64,000 nt of DNA from Halobacteriovorax sp. HLS (lineage in GTDB: Bacteria; Bdellovibrionota; Bacteriovoracia; Bacteriovoracales; Bacteriovoracaceae): positions 124,001 to 188,000 of the forward strand of contig NZ_QOCL01000016.1 of NCBI RefSeq assembly GCF_004006665.1. The letters run 5' to 3'. The notes under the pieces were generated by a model. The model made no database searches, was not told the DNA's origin, and was given only the letters and a program-made list of their open reading frames with translations. The stretch's first letter is position 1, and every line of letters starts with the position of its first letter. The position numbers and the translations under genes were made by a program. Below, one piece after another: positions 9,493 through 18,261 of this stretch.

Positions 9493-12400
9493 ATGATAAG
9501 ACCTCTTATTGAATGGTTCATTAATCGATCACTGGTAGTTAATCTCATAACAGTTCTTATTGTAATTGTTGGGTCAATTTCTCTTTTTACTCTACAAAAA
9601 GAAATGTTTCCTAAAGTAGAGTTTGATGTCATTACTATTAGTACGATTTATCCTGGAACAACTTCGGAAGATGTTGAAAAGCTTGTAACGATTACAATAG
9701 AAAGAGAGATAAGAGGAGTTGATGGCATTAGAAATGTTAATGCGCTATCGCTTGAAGGTATGTCTCTCGTCTATATTGAGGTGGAACCAGACTCCGATTT
9801 GCAAACTGTTCTAGATGACATTAATCAATCCGTGAACTCTATCTCTGATCTTCCTGCAGAGGCCGAAAAACCCGTCGTGAGAAGTGCGAATAATAATAGC
9901 AAGGGTGTCATCAAAATAGCACTTACTGGAGGAGACTACTCAGAGCTAAGAGAGATTTCTAAAAAGTTAAGAGATCATCTTGAAAGAAAAGAGAGTCGAA
10001 TATCCTTAGTAAGTTTAGAAGGTTATAGGATAGATGATATTAGAATCTATTTAGATCTGATTAAGATGAATCGGTTCGAAGTTACTATAGATGATGTTAA
10101 AAACTCTATTAAAAATAGAAATTTAAATCTTTCTGCCGGTAAGATAGAAACTCCAAAGGGCGATATATTAATTCGAACTGTTGCCGAGTTTGTAAATGAA
10201 GATGATATCAAAAAAGTCATTGTTCGCTCCAACGATTCAGGCCAAAAAGTTCATATTAGTGATATTGCTAGAGTTGTAAGAGCGCCTGTTGAAGGGACCG
10301 CTCTGCAAAGATCTCAGGGAAAAGAAGCTATTTTTTTACAAGTCTCAATTAGGGATACCGCTGATATTGTAAAAACAACTGATTCGATTAAGCAGCTAAC
10401 TGAGAAGTTCTTCTCGAATAAAGAGAGATATGAGCATTTGAGTTATTCATATACAGATGATCTTTCATACTATGTAAAACGTCGTTTAAATGTATTAAAA
10501 GACAATGGATTGCTTGGTTTAGGTTTGGTATTTGTATGTCTTCTATTATTTCTTAATTTCTCTACTTCTGTAATTACTTCTTTAGGGGCCCCTATCGCTT
10601 TTATGGTTTCTTTTGCAGTTATGCAATATATGGGAGTTTCTCTTAATCTAATTTCTATGTTTGGACTCATCCTTGTTCTAGGAATGCTCGTCGATGATTC
10701 CATAATTGTTTCGGAACACTTTTATCAAAAGATTGAAGATGGAATGGAGCCAAAAGAGGCCGCATTAGAAGCTGCTGTTGAAACTGTTCAACCTGTAACT
10801 GCGACAGTTCTTACTACTATTGTTGCATTTGGAGCTCTCTTCTTTATGGGTGGGATCATGGGAAAGTTCCTGTGGCCAGTTCCTGCTGTGGTTATCATTT
10901 GTTTAGGTGCTTCATTATTTGAGTGTTTCTTTATTCTTCCTTCACATTTAGCTGATTTTGTTAAGTTGAGTAAAAAACATAATAAGAACTCTAAACGTTG
11001 GTATGACCCTGTTTTAAGAGTATATGAAAAACACTTAACTGTTTTAATGAAGAGTGGGTGGAGGTCGTTTGGAGTTATGATCTTCTTCCTGTGCTGTTTA
11101 ATAGGTTCGGGACTTATTGCTAAGAGTATGAAGTTTGAACTCTTTCCAGGCGATGATGTTAGAACAATTTTCATTCAGATTAAAGGTGAAGTGGGAACTC
11201 CACTGGATACTACTGATGAAGAAATGAAGAAAATAGAAAATATAGCAATGAACGAGTTGAAACTGGGGATTGAATATGATCAGGTAAAGACCCAGGTAGG
11301 ACAATTAGTTGGAGAGCATGGAATTAAAACAGGTTCTCACTATGGATCTTTAGTTGTTTACTTAACTGATCCTACTCAAAGAGAGAGATCAACTGATGAA
11401 ATTATCAGCTCAATAGTTTCTCAATCGAAAAAGGCCGTTACTGGATATGAAGTATCGGTTAAGAAGATTGAAGGTGGACCACCAAAAGGAAAACCTGTTG
11501 AAATTGAACTTATGGATGATTCTATTGAGGTTCTAAAGAATGCTTCTAAAGAAGTAGAAATTCTTCTCGCAAAACAGGCCGGAGTTACTACTACTGAAAT
11601 TGATTTTGAAACAGGTAAGAAGCAATATGTCGCAAAAGTTAATGATGCTCAAGCAAGCCGTCTAGGTCTATCTGTTGCTCAAGTTGCAACTAAGTTACGA
11701 AGTGTTCTGGCCGGTGACGCTATATCTGAGATTAGAGAGTCAGATGAGGACATTGAAATTAAAATGTTATTAGATGATCAGTGGAGAAGTAATATAAAGA
11801 GTCTCGATCTGTTATTTTTGACTAATAATCAAGGCAGAAGAATCCCATTGTCCAAGGTCGTTTCATTTGAACAAGAGCCTGGGGCCTTCGTTATTCGTCG
11901 TCTTAATAGAAAGAGAATCTTTTCCGTTTCAGCAATATTGGATAAACAAATTGCGACACCGTTATCTGTGATTAATTCAATGAGAACAGATTTAGATAAA
12001 GTCTTAGAGAAGTATCCAAGTGTCGATTATGCTTTTGGTGGAGAAAATAAAGATACGCAAGAATCGATGCAAGAGTTATTTAAATCCTTTGGTATTGCGA
12101 TGCTTTGTATCTTTTTCATTTTAGTTATTATGTTTCATAGCTTTCTTCAGCCTGTAATCATTATGTTAGCAATTCCTCTTGGAATGATTGGTGTTGTCCT
12201 TGCCTTTAAAGCTAAAGGGATAGCTCTAAGTTTTATGGCCATGCTCGGTGTTGTAGGTCTTGTCGGAGTTGTTGTTAACGATTCAATTGTATTGGTAAAC
12301 TTTATTAATCTCAAGGTTGCCTCGGAAATAGATAAGACAAAGGCCATTATAAAAGCAAGTGTCTCGAGGTTTAGACCTGTTATGCTGACAACTTTTACGA

Positions 12401-12591
12401 CGGTTGCCGGGTTACTTCCAGTTGCTGAAGCAACGGGCGGAGATCCTTTTATTAGACCAATGGCGATTAGTTTTGCTTATGGATTATTATTTGCAACTTT
12501 TGTTACACTAATTTTTGTGCCTTGTACTTACTTAGTTTATTACAAATGTATGTCTAGAGTAGCTACTTTTAAAGAGTCTAGAGTGCATTAA
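9493..12591 (+). CDS. RND-family efflux transporter permease
   Basis: The length of 1032 aa, the N-terminal helix (SLVVNLITVLIVIVGSISLF) and two sets of transmembrane segments around large periplasmic loops match AcrB-type RND pumps. The proton-relay acidic pair is present in TM4 (VLGMLVDDSIIVSE). The TM10 segment reads GVVVNDSIVLV, so it lacks the AcrB lysine, as in several RND subfamilies. It should export drugs, lipids or other amphiphiles with proton influx. The usual membrane-fusion (HlyD-type) adaptor gene is absent between or beside tolC and this gene. Its 3' end overlaps the convergent zinc-ribbon gene by 14 bp. Confidence 0.9.
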   Translation: MIRPLIEWFINRSLVVNLITVLIVIVGSISLFTLQKEMFPKVEFDVITISTIYPGTTSEDVEKLVTITIEREIRGVDGIRNVNALSLEGMSLVYIEVEPDSDLQTVLDDINQSVNSISDLPAEAEKPVVRSANNNSKGVIKIALTGGDYSELREISKKLRDHLERKESRISLVSLEGYRIDDIRIYLDLIKMNRFEVTIDDVKNSIKNRNLNLSAGKIETPKGDILIRTVAEFVNEDDIKKVIVRSNDSGQKVHISDIARVVRAPVEGTALQRSQGKEAIFLQVSIRDTADIVKTTDSIKQLTEKFFSNKERYEHLSYSYTDDLSYYVKRRLNVLKDNGLLGLGLVFVCLLLFLNFSTSVITSLGAPIAFMVSFAVMQYMGVSLNLISMFGLILVLGMLVDDSIIVSEHFYQKIEDGMEPKEAALEAAVETVQPVTATVLTTIVAFGALFFMGGIMGKFLWPVPAVVIICLGASLFECFFILPSHLADFVKLSKKHNKNSKRWYDPVLRVYEKHLTVLMKSGWRSFGVMIFFLCCLIGSGLIAKSMKFELFPGDDVRTIFIQIKGEVGTPLDTTDEEMKKIENIAMNELKLGIEYDQVKTQVGQLVGEHGIKTGSHYGSLVVYLTDPTQRERSTDEIISSIVSQSKKAVTGYEVSVKKIEGGPPKGKPVEIELMDDSIEVLKNASKEVEILLAKQAGVTTTEIDFETGKKQYVAKVNDAQASRLGLSVAQVATKLRSVLAGDAISEIRESDEDIEIKMLLDDQWRSNIKSLDLLFLTNNQGRRIPLSKVVSFEQEPGAFVIRRLNRKRIFSVSAILDKQIATPLSVINSMRTDLDKVLEKYPSVDYAFGGENKDTQESMQELFKSFGIAMLCIFFILVIMFHSFLQPVIIMLAIPLGMIGVVLAFKAKGIALSFMAMLGVVGLVGVVVNDSIVLVNFINLKVASEIDKTKAIIKASVSRFRPVMLTTFTTVAGLLPVAEATGGDPFIRPMAISFAYGLLFATFVTLIFVPCTYLVYYKCMSRVATFKESRVH

Positions 12592-13294
12592 TTGTAGCAG
12601 GAATTAAAATTCTATTACAGCCGCTACAGAGCTCTGTTGAGCGGCCATTTTCTATCTCGGATACTTGAACACTCGGTGCCTCTGTTCCACACGCTGAGCA
12701 CTGTCGAGCTCTTAAAAATGATAAGGCTTTACTATCCTTGGTTCTAGATAGTGTAGAATTATAAATATTTTGTAGGCTTGGATCTAACGCTGAAATGAGT
12801 AGACTTATTCTTTCGTTGTAATTGTTGATTTCTTTTTCTTCCATTTTATTGGCCGTCTGAACTTCAACTTCCAACTCTTTTAGAGTGTTTAGAGATCCAT
12901 CTATAAATTGTTCAAACTCAATAACTTGTACCTCTAAGTCCTCACTCTCTTGCATGAATTCGAGTATCTTTTCTTGTAAGCTATTTACAAGGGGAGTTTG
13001 AAATTCAATTTCTTTTTCTAGGGCCTGGATTTGAGATGCACTTTGAGCAAGGTCTAGGTGACTCTTTGCCTTTTCTAGCTCTGTTTCATGTTTAAAGAGA
13101 TCTTTTTCTGAACTATTAATGAGGGAGTGAATTTCATCTTGTCTTTTCTTGATAGAACTAAGCTCTGATATTTTCTTATCTCTTTGTTTAGAAACAAAAT
13201 CTAATCTCGATAGCTCTGATTGAATTTTTTCTTTATGTTTGGATATATTGTCATGTAAGCTTTGTATTTCAATTAGCTGTCTATAATGTTCCAT
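12578..13294 (-). CDS. coiled-coil protein with C-terminal zinc ribbon
   Basis: Residues 1-180 are a long heptad-rich coiled coil. The C-terminus carries CSACGTEAP..CSGCNRILIP, two CxxC pairs forming a zinc ribbon (zf-RING_7/C4-type, as in the CT398 family). Such proteins are widespread; CT398 interacts with sigma-54 and secretion components in Chlamydia, but a general function is not settled. It ends just before the PilZ gene begins on the same strand (6-bp gap), so they are likely co-transcribed with PilZ first. Confidence 0.75.
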   Translation of the reverse strand: MEHYRQLIEIQSLHDNISKHKEKIQSELSRLDFVSKQRDKKISELSSIKKRQDEIHSLINSSEKDLFKHETELEKAKSHLDLAQSASQIQALEKEIEFQTPLVNSLQEKILEFMQESEDLEVQVIEFEQFIDGSLNTLKELEVEVQTANKMEEKEINNYNERISLLISALDPSLQNIYNSTLSRTKDSKALSFLRARQCSACGTEAPSVQVSEIENGRSTELCSGCNRILIPATINAL

Positions 13295-13300
13295 TTTCTC

Positions 13301-13999
13301 TCAAGCGTTAATATAGATTTGATTCTCTAGATACTTAAGAATTTGCTTGATAGGTATTGGTCTGTCAAATTTAACAGCAATTTTGCACTTACTTTGCTCA
13401 TGTGCATCCTTTATCTTATTCTTATATACAATACGACCAGCTATTTTTTTTGTAAGTGAATAACCATTTATAGTAGAAAAAACGATAAGATCTCCAAAGT
13501 TGTAATCTTCAATCATATCAGTGTAAGCAGTTAATGATATTCCATTTTCACTAATATCTATTAATGTTCCTTCAAAAAAAAGATGTTTCTTCTGATAATT
13601 AATAATTGAATCATTTTTGAATATCACGGGTAAATGAAGGTCTTGAAAGTTATACCTTTCACTATCTCTGGTGTTGAGCAGATACATGAGGGCCGGAATA
13701 TTAGCGATAATTAGATTTCTGTGATTTATTTTCTTAATTTCACACTGAAAGACTACACTGTCGAATTCATTTTTAGCAAATATTGGTAGTTCTGGATCAA
13801 AGTTGAACTGATTAATTTTGTTCTTAGGTCTAATGGCCAAATCACTTGAAAATAGGTTTATATTCTTAATAACTGATAAGCTTCTAAGAGTTGTATCTCC
13901 AACTGTCTGACATAATTCAAGATGGTTACCATGCTCGCCAATACTTTCTAAAACCTCGGCAATCTCAAGAATGTCCTCTAGTGCTTTTCTCTTGGCCAT
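13301..13999 (-). CDS. PilZ-domain c-di-GMP-binding protein
   Basis: The two PilZ signature pieces are visible: RxxxR (RDSER, residues 111-115) and [D/N]xSxxG (DISENG, residues 148-153), followed by the beta-barrel strands through KCKIAVKFDRPI. The N-terminal ~90 residues may be a YcgR-like partner domain. It should bind cyclic di-GMP and relay it to motility, secretion or surface glycan machinery. No membrane segment is seen. The zinc-ribbon gene follows directly. Confidence 0.8.
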   Translation of the reverse strand: MAKRKALEDILEIAEVLESIGEHGNHLELCQTVGDTTLRSLSVIKNINLFSSDLAIRPKNKINQFNFDPELPIFAKNEFDSVVFQCEIKKINHRNLIIANIPALMYLLNTRDSERYNFQDLHLPVIFKNDSIINYQKKHLFFEGTLIDISENGISLTAYTDMIEDYNFGDLIVFSTINGYSLTKKIAGRIVYKNKIKDAHEQSKCKIAVKFDRPIPIKQILKYLENQIYINA

Positions 14000-14095
14000 G
14001 ATGCGCCCCTAAGTTATAAATTTCTACCCTTGTTGAACATTTTCCCACAAAGATAAGAGCTTCTGGCATAATAGTATGGGTAATAAATAATCAAC

Positions 14096-14120
14096 TAGTT
14101 GTCTTATTTTGTGACAACTA
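14096..14120 (+). promoter_or_regulatory. hairpin in the aroC leader
   Basis: TAGTTGTC (14096-14103) and GACAACTA (14113-14120) form an 8-bp stem with a 9-nt loop, 19 bp upstream of the aroC start. No T-run follows, so it is not a terminator. It may be an operator or an mRNA hairpin. Upstream, CTGGCATAAT near 14070 resembles an extended -10. Confidence 0.35.
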
Positions 14121-14139
14121 TTTATGCTAGTAGGTTAAT

Positions 14140-15147
14140 ATGCGTGGCAATAAATTTGGCAAACTCTTCTCATTTGTAACATTCGGAGAATCACATGGAA
14201 AAGCACTTGGTGTGGTCATTGATGGTGTTCCAGCTGGGCTAGATATTTCTTTAGATGATCTCCAAAAAGCACTAGATAAGAGAGCTCCTGGAAGAGTGGC
14301 CGGAACGACAAATCGAAAAGAGCCAGATAGCGCTGAAATACTTTCTGGGGTCTTCGAGGGAAAAACACTTGGTACACCGATTTGTGTAACTGTTCACAAT
14401 ACGAATCAACGTAGTGGTGATTATGACAAATTGAAGACGCAATATAGGCCAGGTCACGCTGATGAAACGACGATGCAAAAATATGGTTTTAGGGACCATC
14501 GTGGTGGAGGAAGATCCAGTGGAAGAGAAACTCTTGCAAGAGTTATTGCGGGCTACTTTGCAGGTTTATTGATACCCAAGATATCTGTTAGAGGATTTAT
14601 TTCTAAAATGGGTCCATATGAAGCTAGTCTTGAAGACCTTTTGAAAGCAGATGATATTTCTCCGTACAATTATCCAATTACGAGTAAGAATGAAGAAATT
14701 AAGAAGTACCTATTAAATCTCAAAGGTAATGGAGAATCAGTAGGTGGGCGAATTAGTGTTCTAGTCGAAGGTTGCCCAGCAGGACTTGGAGAGCCAGCGT
14801 TTGATAAATTAAAAGCAGATTTAGCTAAGGCCTTACTTTCAATTGGTGCTTGCGTATCATTTTCTTTTGGGCTTGGTGAAGAAATGGCCAATATGAAAGG
14901 TAGCGAGGTTTCCTCTAAAAAAGAAAATTTTGGAGGAATAGAGGGAGGTATTTCAAATGGAGAAAATATCTTCTTAACGACGACTTTTAAACCGACTTCT
15001 ACAATAGGGACAAAGGCAAAAGAGGGAAGACATGACCCGTGTATTGTTCCAAGAGCAGTAGCAGTAGTAGAGGCAATGGTTACTTGTGTTTTAGCAGATC
15101 ACTTCTTAAGACAAAGAGCATATGGAGATGGAGAAATTAATGGATAG
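14140..15147 (+). CDS. aroC: chorismate synthase
   Basis: AroC converts EPSP to chorismate using reduced FMN, the last step of the shikimate pathway. Family signatures are visible: TFGESHGKALGVVIDGVPAG at the N-terminus, the segment QYRPGHADETTMQKYG, and RDHRGGGRSSGRETLARV, which builds the active site with basic residues. Length 335 aa is near the usual 350-360. It is the first of three overlapping shikimate genes, aroC-aroB-aroA. Confidence 0.97.
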   Translation: MRGNKFGKLFSFVTFGESHGKALGVVIDGVPAGLDISLDDLQKALDKRAPGRVAGTTNRKEPDSAEILSGVFEGKTLGTPICVTVHNTNQRSGDYDKLKTQYRPGHADETTMQKYGFRDHRGGGRSSGRETLARVIAGYFAGLLIPKISVRGFISKMGPYEASLEDLLKADDISPYNYPITSKNEEIKKYLLNLKGNGESVGGRISVLVEGCPAGLGEPAFDKLKADLAKALLSIGACVSFSFGLGEEMANMKGSEVSSKKENFGGIEGGISNGENIFLTTTFKPTSTIGTKAKEGRHDPCIVPRAVAVVEAMVTCVLADHFLRQRAYGDGEING

Positions 15148-16165
15148 TAAGATTGAGTTTTGTGAAATAGATAAGCTAGTTTCTTCTATTGAGAAGATTG
15201 AAACAGATCAAATTTTATTAATTGCAGATCTAAATGTATGGGGAATGTACTCCAAGATAGTACCGCTATTAGAACTTAAGGGAAAAAAAGTAATTTTTTG
15301 GAAAGCGCCAGATGGAGAGAAGGTAAAAACTTTTGAGAATTTGAACTCAGCAGTTAATTTCTTTTTATCGAAGAATGTTCATAGAAACGCTCATCTAATA
15401 TCATTAGGTGGCGGAGCAACGAGTGACTTCTCTGGGATGGTCGCTGCGATTCTGTTAAGAGGAATTAAGTGGTCCACTATACCTACGACCTTACTTTCAA
15501 TGGTAGATGCAGGTATTGGTGGAAAGGTCGCTATAAATTCAGCTCACGGGAAGAATTTAATAGGTGCTTTTCACCACCCTGAAAATATATGGATAGCTCA
15601 TGAATTTCTTGAAACATTACCGAAGGAAGAGTTTCAAAGTGGATTGGGTGAAATTATTAAATACGCCTTCTTAAACAAAGAGATAAATAATTCTATTAAA
15701 ACTGAAGAGCCTTTACTTGAGATCATTAAAAAATGTGTCTTATACAAAGAAGCGATAGTTAAAGAAGATTTTAAAGAAAAGGGACAGAGAAAAATTTTAA
15801 ATTTTGGACATACTCTAGGTCATGCTATAGAAACAACCTACTCACTAAGTCATGGGATCTCTGTATGCTGGGGAATCGCAATTGTTTTAGGGATATTTCA
15901 AAAAAAGAATCTGTTATCAGAGCTAAATGAATTGAAAGAACTATTATCTTTAGATTTAGAAGATAGTCCATGGCTAAATAAGACATTTCCTATTTCTGAT
16001 ATAATGAGACTTGTAAAAAAAGATAAGAAGAGCACCTCTTCTACGGAAATGGACTTCATCTTCTGTGAAGAAATTGGAACTCCAACTATTGAAAAAATTA
16101 GTTTTGAAAAGATTGAAAAAACTTTAATGGATAAAAGTGATGAACTTAGAAAACTCTCTATTTAA
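15140..16165 (+). CDS. aroB: 3-dehydroquinate synthase
   Basis: AroB cyclises DAHP to 3-dehydroquinate with NAD and a metal. Key parts: LGGGATSDFSG (NAD binding), TTLLSMVDAGIGGKVAIN, and the metal ligand region LNFGHTLGHAIE. The start at ATG 15140 overlaps the aroC stop and has GGAG about 9 nt upstream; ATG 15122 is possible but has no site. Length about 341 aa is normal. It is translationally coupled to its neighbours. Confidence 0.95.
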   Translation: MDSKIEFCEIDKLVSSIEKIETDQILLIADLNVWGMYSKIVPLLELKGKKVIFWKAPDGEKVKTFENLNSAVNFFLSKNVHRNAHLISLGGGATSDFSGMVAAILLRGIKWSTIPTTLLSMVDAGIGGKVAINSAHGKNLIGAFHHPENIWIAHEFLETLPKEEFQSGLGEIIKYAFLNKEINNSIKTEEPLLEIIKKCVLYKEAIVKEDFKEKGQRKILNFGHTLGHAIETTYSLSHGISVCWGIAIVLGIFQKKNLLSELNELKELLSLDLEDSPWLNKTFPISDIMRLVKKDKKSTSSTEMDFIFCEEIGTPTIEKISFEKIEKTLMDKSDELRKLSI

Positions 16166-17357
16166 AGTTAGACCTTCAGATTTTATAAAAAGAATAAAGG
16201 TTCCTGCTTCTAAGTCCTTTGCAAATAGAGCGTTAATTCTTGCGGCGCTTGCTGAGCGTCCCATAACTTTAGAAAATATTCCGCTTTCTCACGATGTTGA
16301 GAAAATGATTAAGATTCTGAGATTTATTGGATTAGAAATTGTTGAAAGTGAAGGAACAATAAAAATTTTAAACTCTTTCCCCGCTTGCGAAGTAAGTAGT
16401 AAGTATCCAGTTACAATTCATCCTGGAGATGGTGGAACAACAACACGATTTATTATACCGCTGCTTTCACTCGGTAAAAATAGATATATTATAGAACCAG
16501 AAGGAAGAATGAGGCATAGGCCAATATCTGGTCTTGTTGAAAACCTTAAGTCACTGGGTGTTACGTGTGAAAGTAGTAATGAAGCCTGGATGACCGTTCA
16601 AGGGCCAATTGAGAACCATCCAGAGATTATTCATGTCGATGCAAGTCAGACTACTCAACATGCTACGGCATTGGCACTAGTTCTTCCAAGGACTCATATT
16701 GTTGCTGAGGGAATGGACTTTTCAAAAAGTTATTGGGAAATGACTTTAAACTTGATTGGAAGGTTTAAGAATTTAGAAGACCATTTCGTAATTCCTGTGG
16801 ATTTTAGCTCTTTGTCTTATCCTCTAGCGCTCGCGAGCGTAAGTGGAGAGGTTACGATCACAAATTGTCTGGAAATTGATATTTATCAAGCTGATAGTGT
16901 TTTTATAAATTTGCTTCAACAAATGGGTGTATCAGTAGAGTTCACTGATCAAGGAGTTGTTGCAAAGAAGCCGGTTACTTTAAACTCTTTACAGCATGAC
17001 TGCTCTGATTGCCCCGATCTCGTTCCAACATTAGGTTTTATATGCTCAATGGCACAAGGGACTTCGCTTCTTAAAAATGTAAAGGTTTTACGCTTTAAAG
17101 AAAGTGATCGCTTAGAAGAGTTATTTAAGATTTTTCAAACTTTTGGCGTAAGTTATAATTATGATGAAAGTAAAGATATTCTAAGTATATCTGGGCCGAC
17201 TCAAAAACTGAGTGAGCAAAGGGATATTATTACAGCTGAAGACCACCGTATGGTAATGGTTTCTTACTTGTTTCTTAGAGCACATGGTGGTGGAAGTGTA
17301 AATCATAGTAATAGTGTTTCTAAGTCGTTTGGAAACTTCTTTGAAACAATGGAGTAG
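16140..17357 (+). CDS. aroA: 3-phosphoshikimate 1-carboxyvinyltransferase (EPSP synthase)
   Basis: AroA joins shikimate-3-phosphate and phosphoenolpyruvate. Signatures: KVPASKSFANRALILAALAE (N-terminal PEP/S3P site), GDGGTTTRF, and RFKESDRLEEL with EDHRMVM in the second domain. Two similar halves of about 200 residues give the normal length of 406 aa. The start at ATG 16140 lies inside the end of aroB (26-bp overlap). GDGGTTTRF stands where most enzymes have GNAGTAMR, a deviation in the loop linked to glyphosate sensitivity; its meaning here is untested. Confidence 0.94.
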   Translation: MNLENSLFKVRPSDFIKRIKVPASKSFANRALILAALAERPITLENIPLSHDVEKMIKILRFIGLEIVESEGTIKILNSFPACEVSSKYPVTIHPGDGGTTTRFIIPLLSLGKNRYIIEPEGRMRHRPISGLVENLKSLGVTCESSNEAWMTVQGPIENHPEIIHVDASQTTQHATALALVLPRTHIVAEGMDFSKSYWEMTLNLIGRFKNLEDHFVIPVDFSSLSYPLALASVSGEVTITNCLEIDIYQADSVFINLLQQMGVSVEFTDQGVVAKKPVTLNSLQHDCSDCPDLVPTLGFICSMAQGTSLLKNVKVLRFKESDRLEELFKIFQTFGVSYNYDESKDILSISGPTQKLSEQRDIITAEDHRMVMVSYLFLRAHGGGSVNHSNSVSKSFGNFFETME

Positions 17358-17364
17358 TTAAAGC

Positions 17365-17838
17365 ATGTTCAAGAAATTGGTCATTTTGTTGTTATTTACT
17401 TCTTGCTCAACTATACCAATCGATCGCAGTGAAGTAGTGACCTCTGAAAGAAAAGATTTTAAAAAGCACCTGAAAAAATTCACATCAGATGGTTGTTCTC
17501 ATTGGCCCAATGGAACTCGTGAAAAGCCAAATGTGTGGCTAAAGTGCTGTTATGGGCATGATCGAGATTATTGGATTGGGGGAACTCGTGAGCAGAGAAA
17601 ACAGGCAGATATTCGCCTCAGAGAATGTGTCAAAGAAGAGTTTTCTGATTGGATGGGAATTCTTATGTTGCTTGGAGTTAGAGTTGGCGGAAGACCAAAT
17701 TATGATACCACGTATAAGTGGGGTTACGGGTGGAGCTACGAGCGTGGTTATATAGAAGTTACCAAAGAAGAGCTAGATTATGCTAATAGACTCTCTCCAT
17801 TTGATAAGACTGATTACCGTTATTTAGAAGTGAAGTGA
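17365..17838 (+). CDS. lipoprotein with phospholipase A2-like CCxxHD motif
   Basis: The N-terminus is a lipoprotein signal (LVILLLFTSC, lipobox Cys 14). The core WLKCCYGHDRDYW holds the C-C-x2-H-D-x2-Y pattern typical of phospholipase A2 active sites, where the His-Asp pair activates water, and is preceded by DGCSHWPNG, a Ca-loop-like turn. A further Cys (RECVKEE) could complete disulphides. At 157 aa it fits a small prokaryotic PLA2-like domain. Lipid hydrolysis is inferred, not shown. It follows aroA by 7 bp but is probably unrelated in function. Confidence 0.55.
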   Translation: MFKKLVILLLFTSCSTIPIDRSEVVTSERKDFKKHLKKFTSDGCSHWPNGTREKPNVWLKCCYGHDRDYWIGGTREQRKQADIRLRECVKEEFSDWMGILMLLGVRVGGRPNYDTTYKWGYGWSYERGYIEVTKEELDYANRLSPFDKTDYRYLEVK

Positions 17839-17883
17839 TAACATTGTTTTTAACAAAGTAGTGTTCCATGATAATATATATCC

Positions 17884-18111
17884 ATGAAATTACTTGATAA
17901 GTTTAAAAATTCTTTGAAGATGTTATTTAGAAACTTTCGATTTGAAAAGTTCATATCGTATGTATTCGTCTATATTTCATATGTATTAGTAATTGTCCCT
18001 CTAGGGTTGTGCCTCCAATTCAAGAGGAAACTAATATCAAAGAACTTAACAACAAAGAGTAATTGGAATAAAAGGCTCCATCAACCTGAAAGCATGACTA
18101 AGCAATTTTAA
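17884..18111 (+). CDS. SxtJ-like small membrane protein
   Basis: A 75-residue protein with one transmembrane segment ending in VIVPLGLCLQF, then a basic stretch and SNWNKR. This matches the short C-terminal part of SxtJ-family proteins, which sit beside carbamoyltransferases (the pattern is V(I/V)xPxGLxxR..K..YW). It is shorter than usual relatives. The next two genes (DUF5989 and carbamoyltransferase) follow within a few bases, so this is one operon. Its molecular role is not known; it may tether or assist the carbamoylation enzyme at the membrane. Confidence 0.6.
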   Translation: MKLLDKFKNSLKMLFRNFRFEKFISYVFVYISYVLVIVPLGLCLQFKRKLISKNLTTKSNWNKRLHQPESMTKQF

Positions 18112-18118
18112 GGTTATT

Positions 18119-18259
18119 ATGAAAGAGTTACTAGAGTTTATATTTACAAGAAAAAAATTCTGGCTGTTACCAATAGTTATAGTTCTATTATTGTTTGGAT
18201 TTTTTATAATAATTGCACCGGCCGCTAGCGTAGGTCCATTTATCTACACATTATTTTAA
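18119..18259 (+). CDS. DUF5989-family small membrane protein, 46 aa
   Basis: ATG 18119 opens a 46-codon frame: MKELLEFIFTRKKFWLLPI followed by a single hydrophobic helix and the ending APAASVGPFIYTLF. The pattern charged start, K(K/R)xWLLP, one helix, APFIYTLF is the DUF5989 signature, found next to carbamoyltransferases and SxtJ. It lies 7 bp after the SxtJ-like gene and 2 bp before the carbamoyltransferase. Function unknown; probably a membrane partner of that enzyme. Confidence 0.8.
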   Translation: MKELLEFIFTRKKFWLLPIVIVLLLFGFFIIIAPAASVGPFIYTLF

Positions 18260-18261
18260 CT

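Noticed and set aside
10788-11174. 128-codon minus-strand frame inside the RND pump gene
   Set aside because: It is a shadow of a gene whose plus-strand product is a full-length, motif-bearing RND protein.
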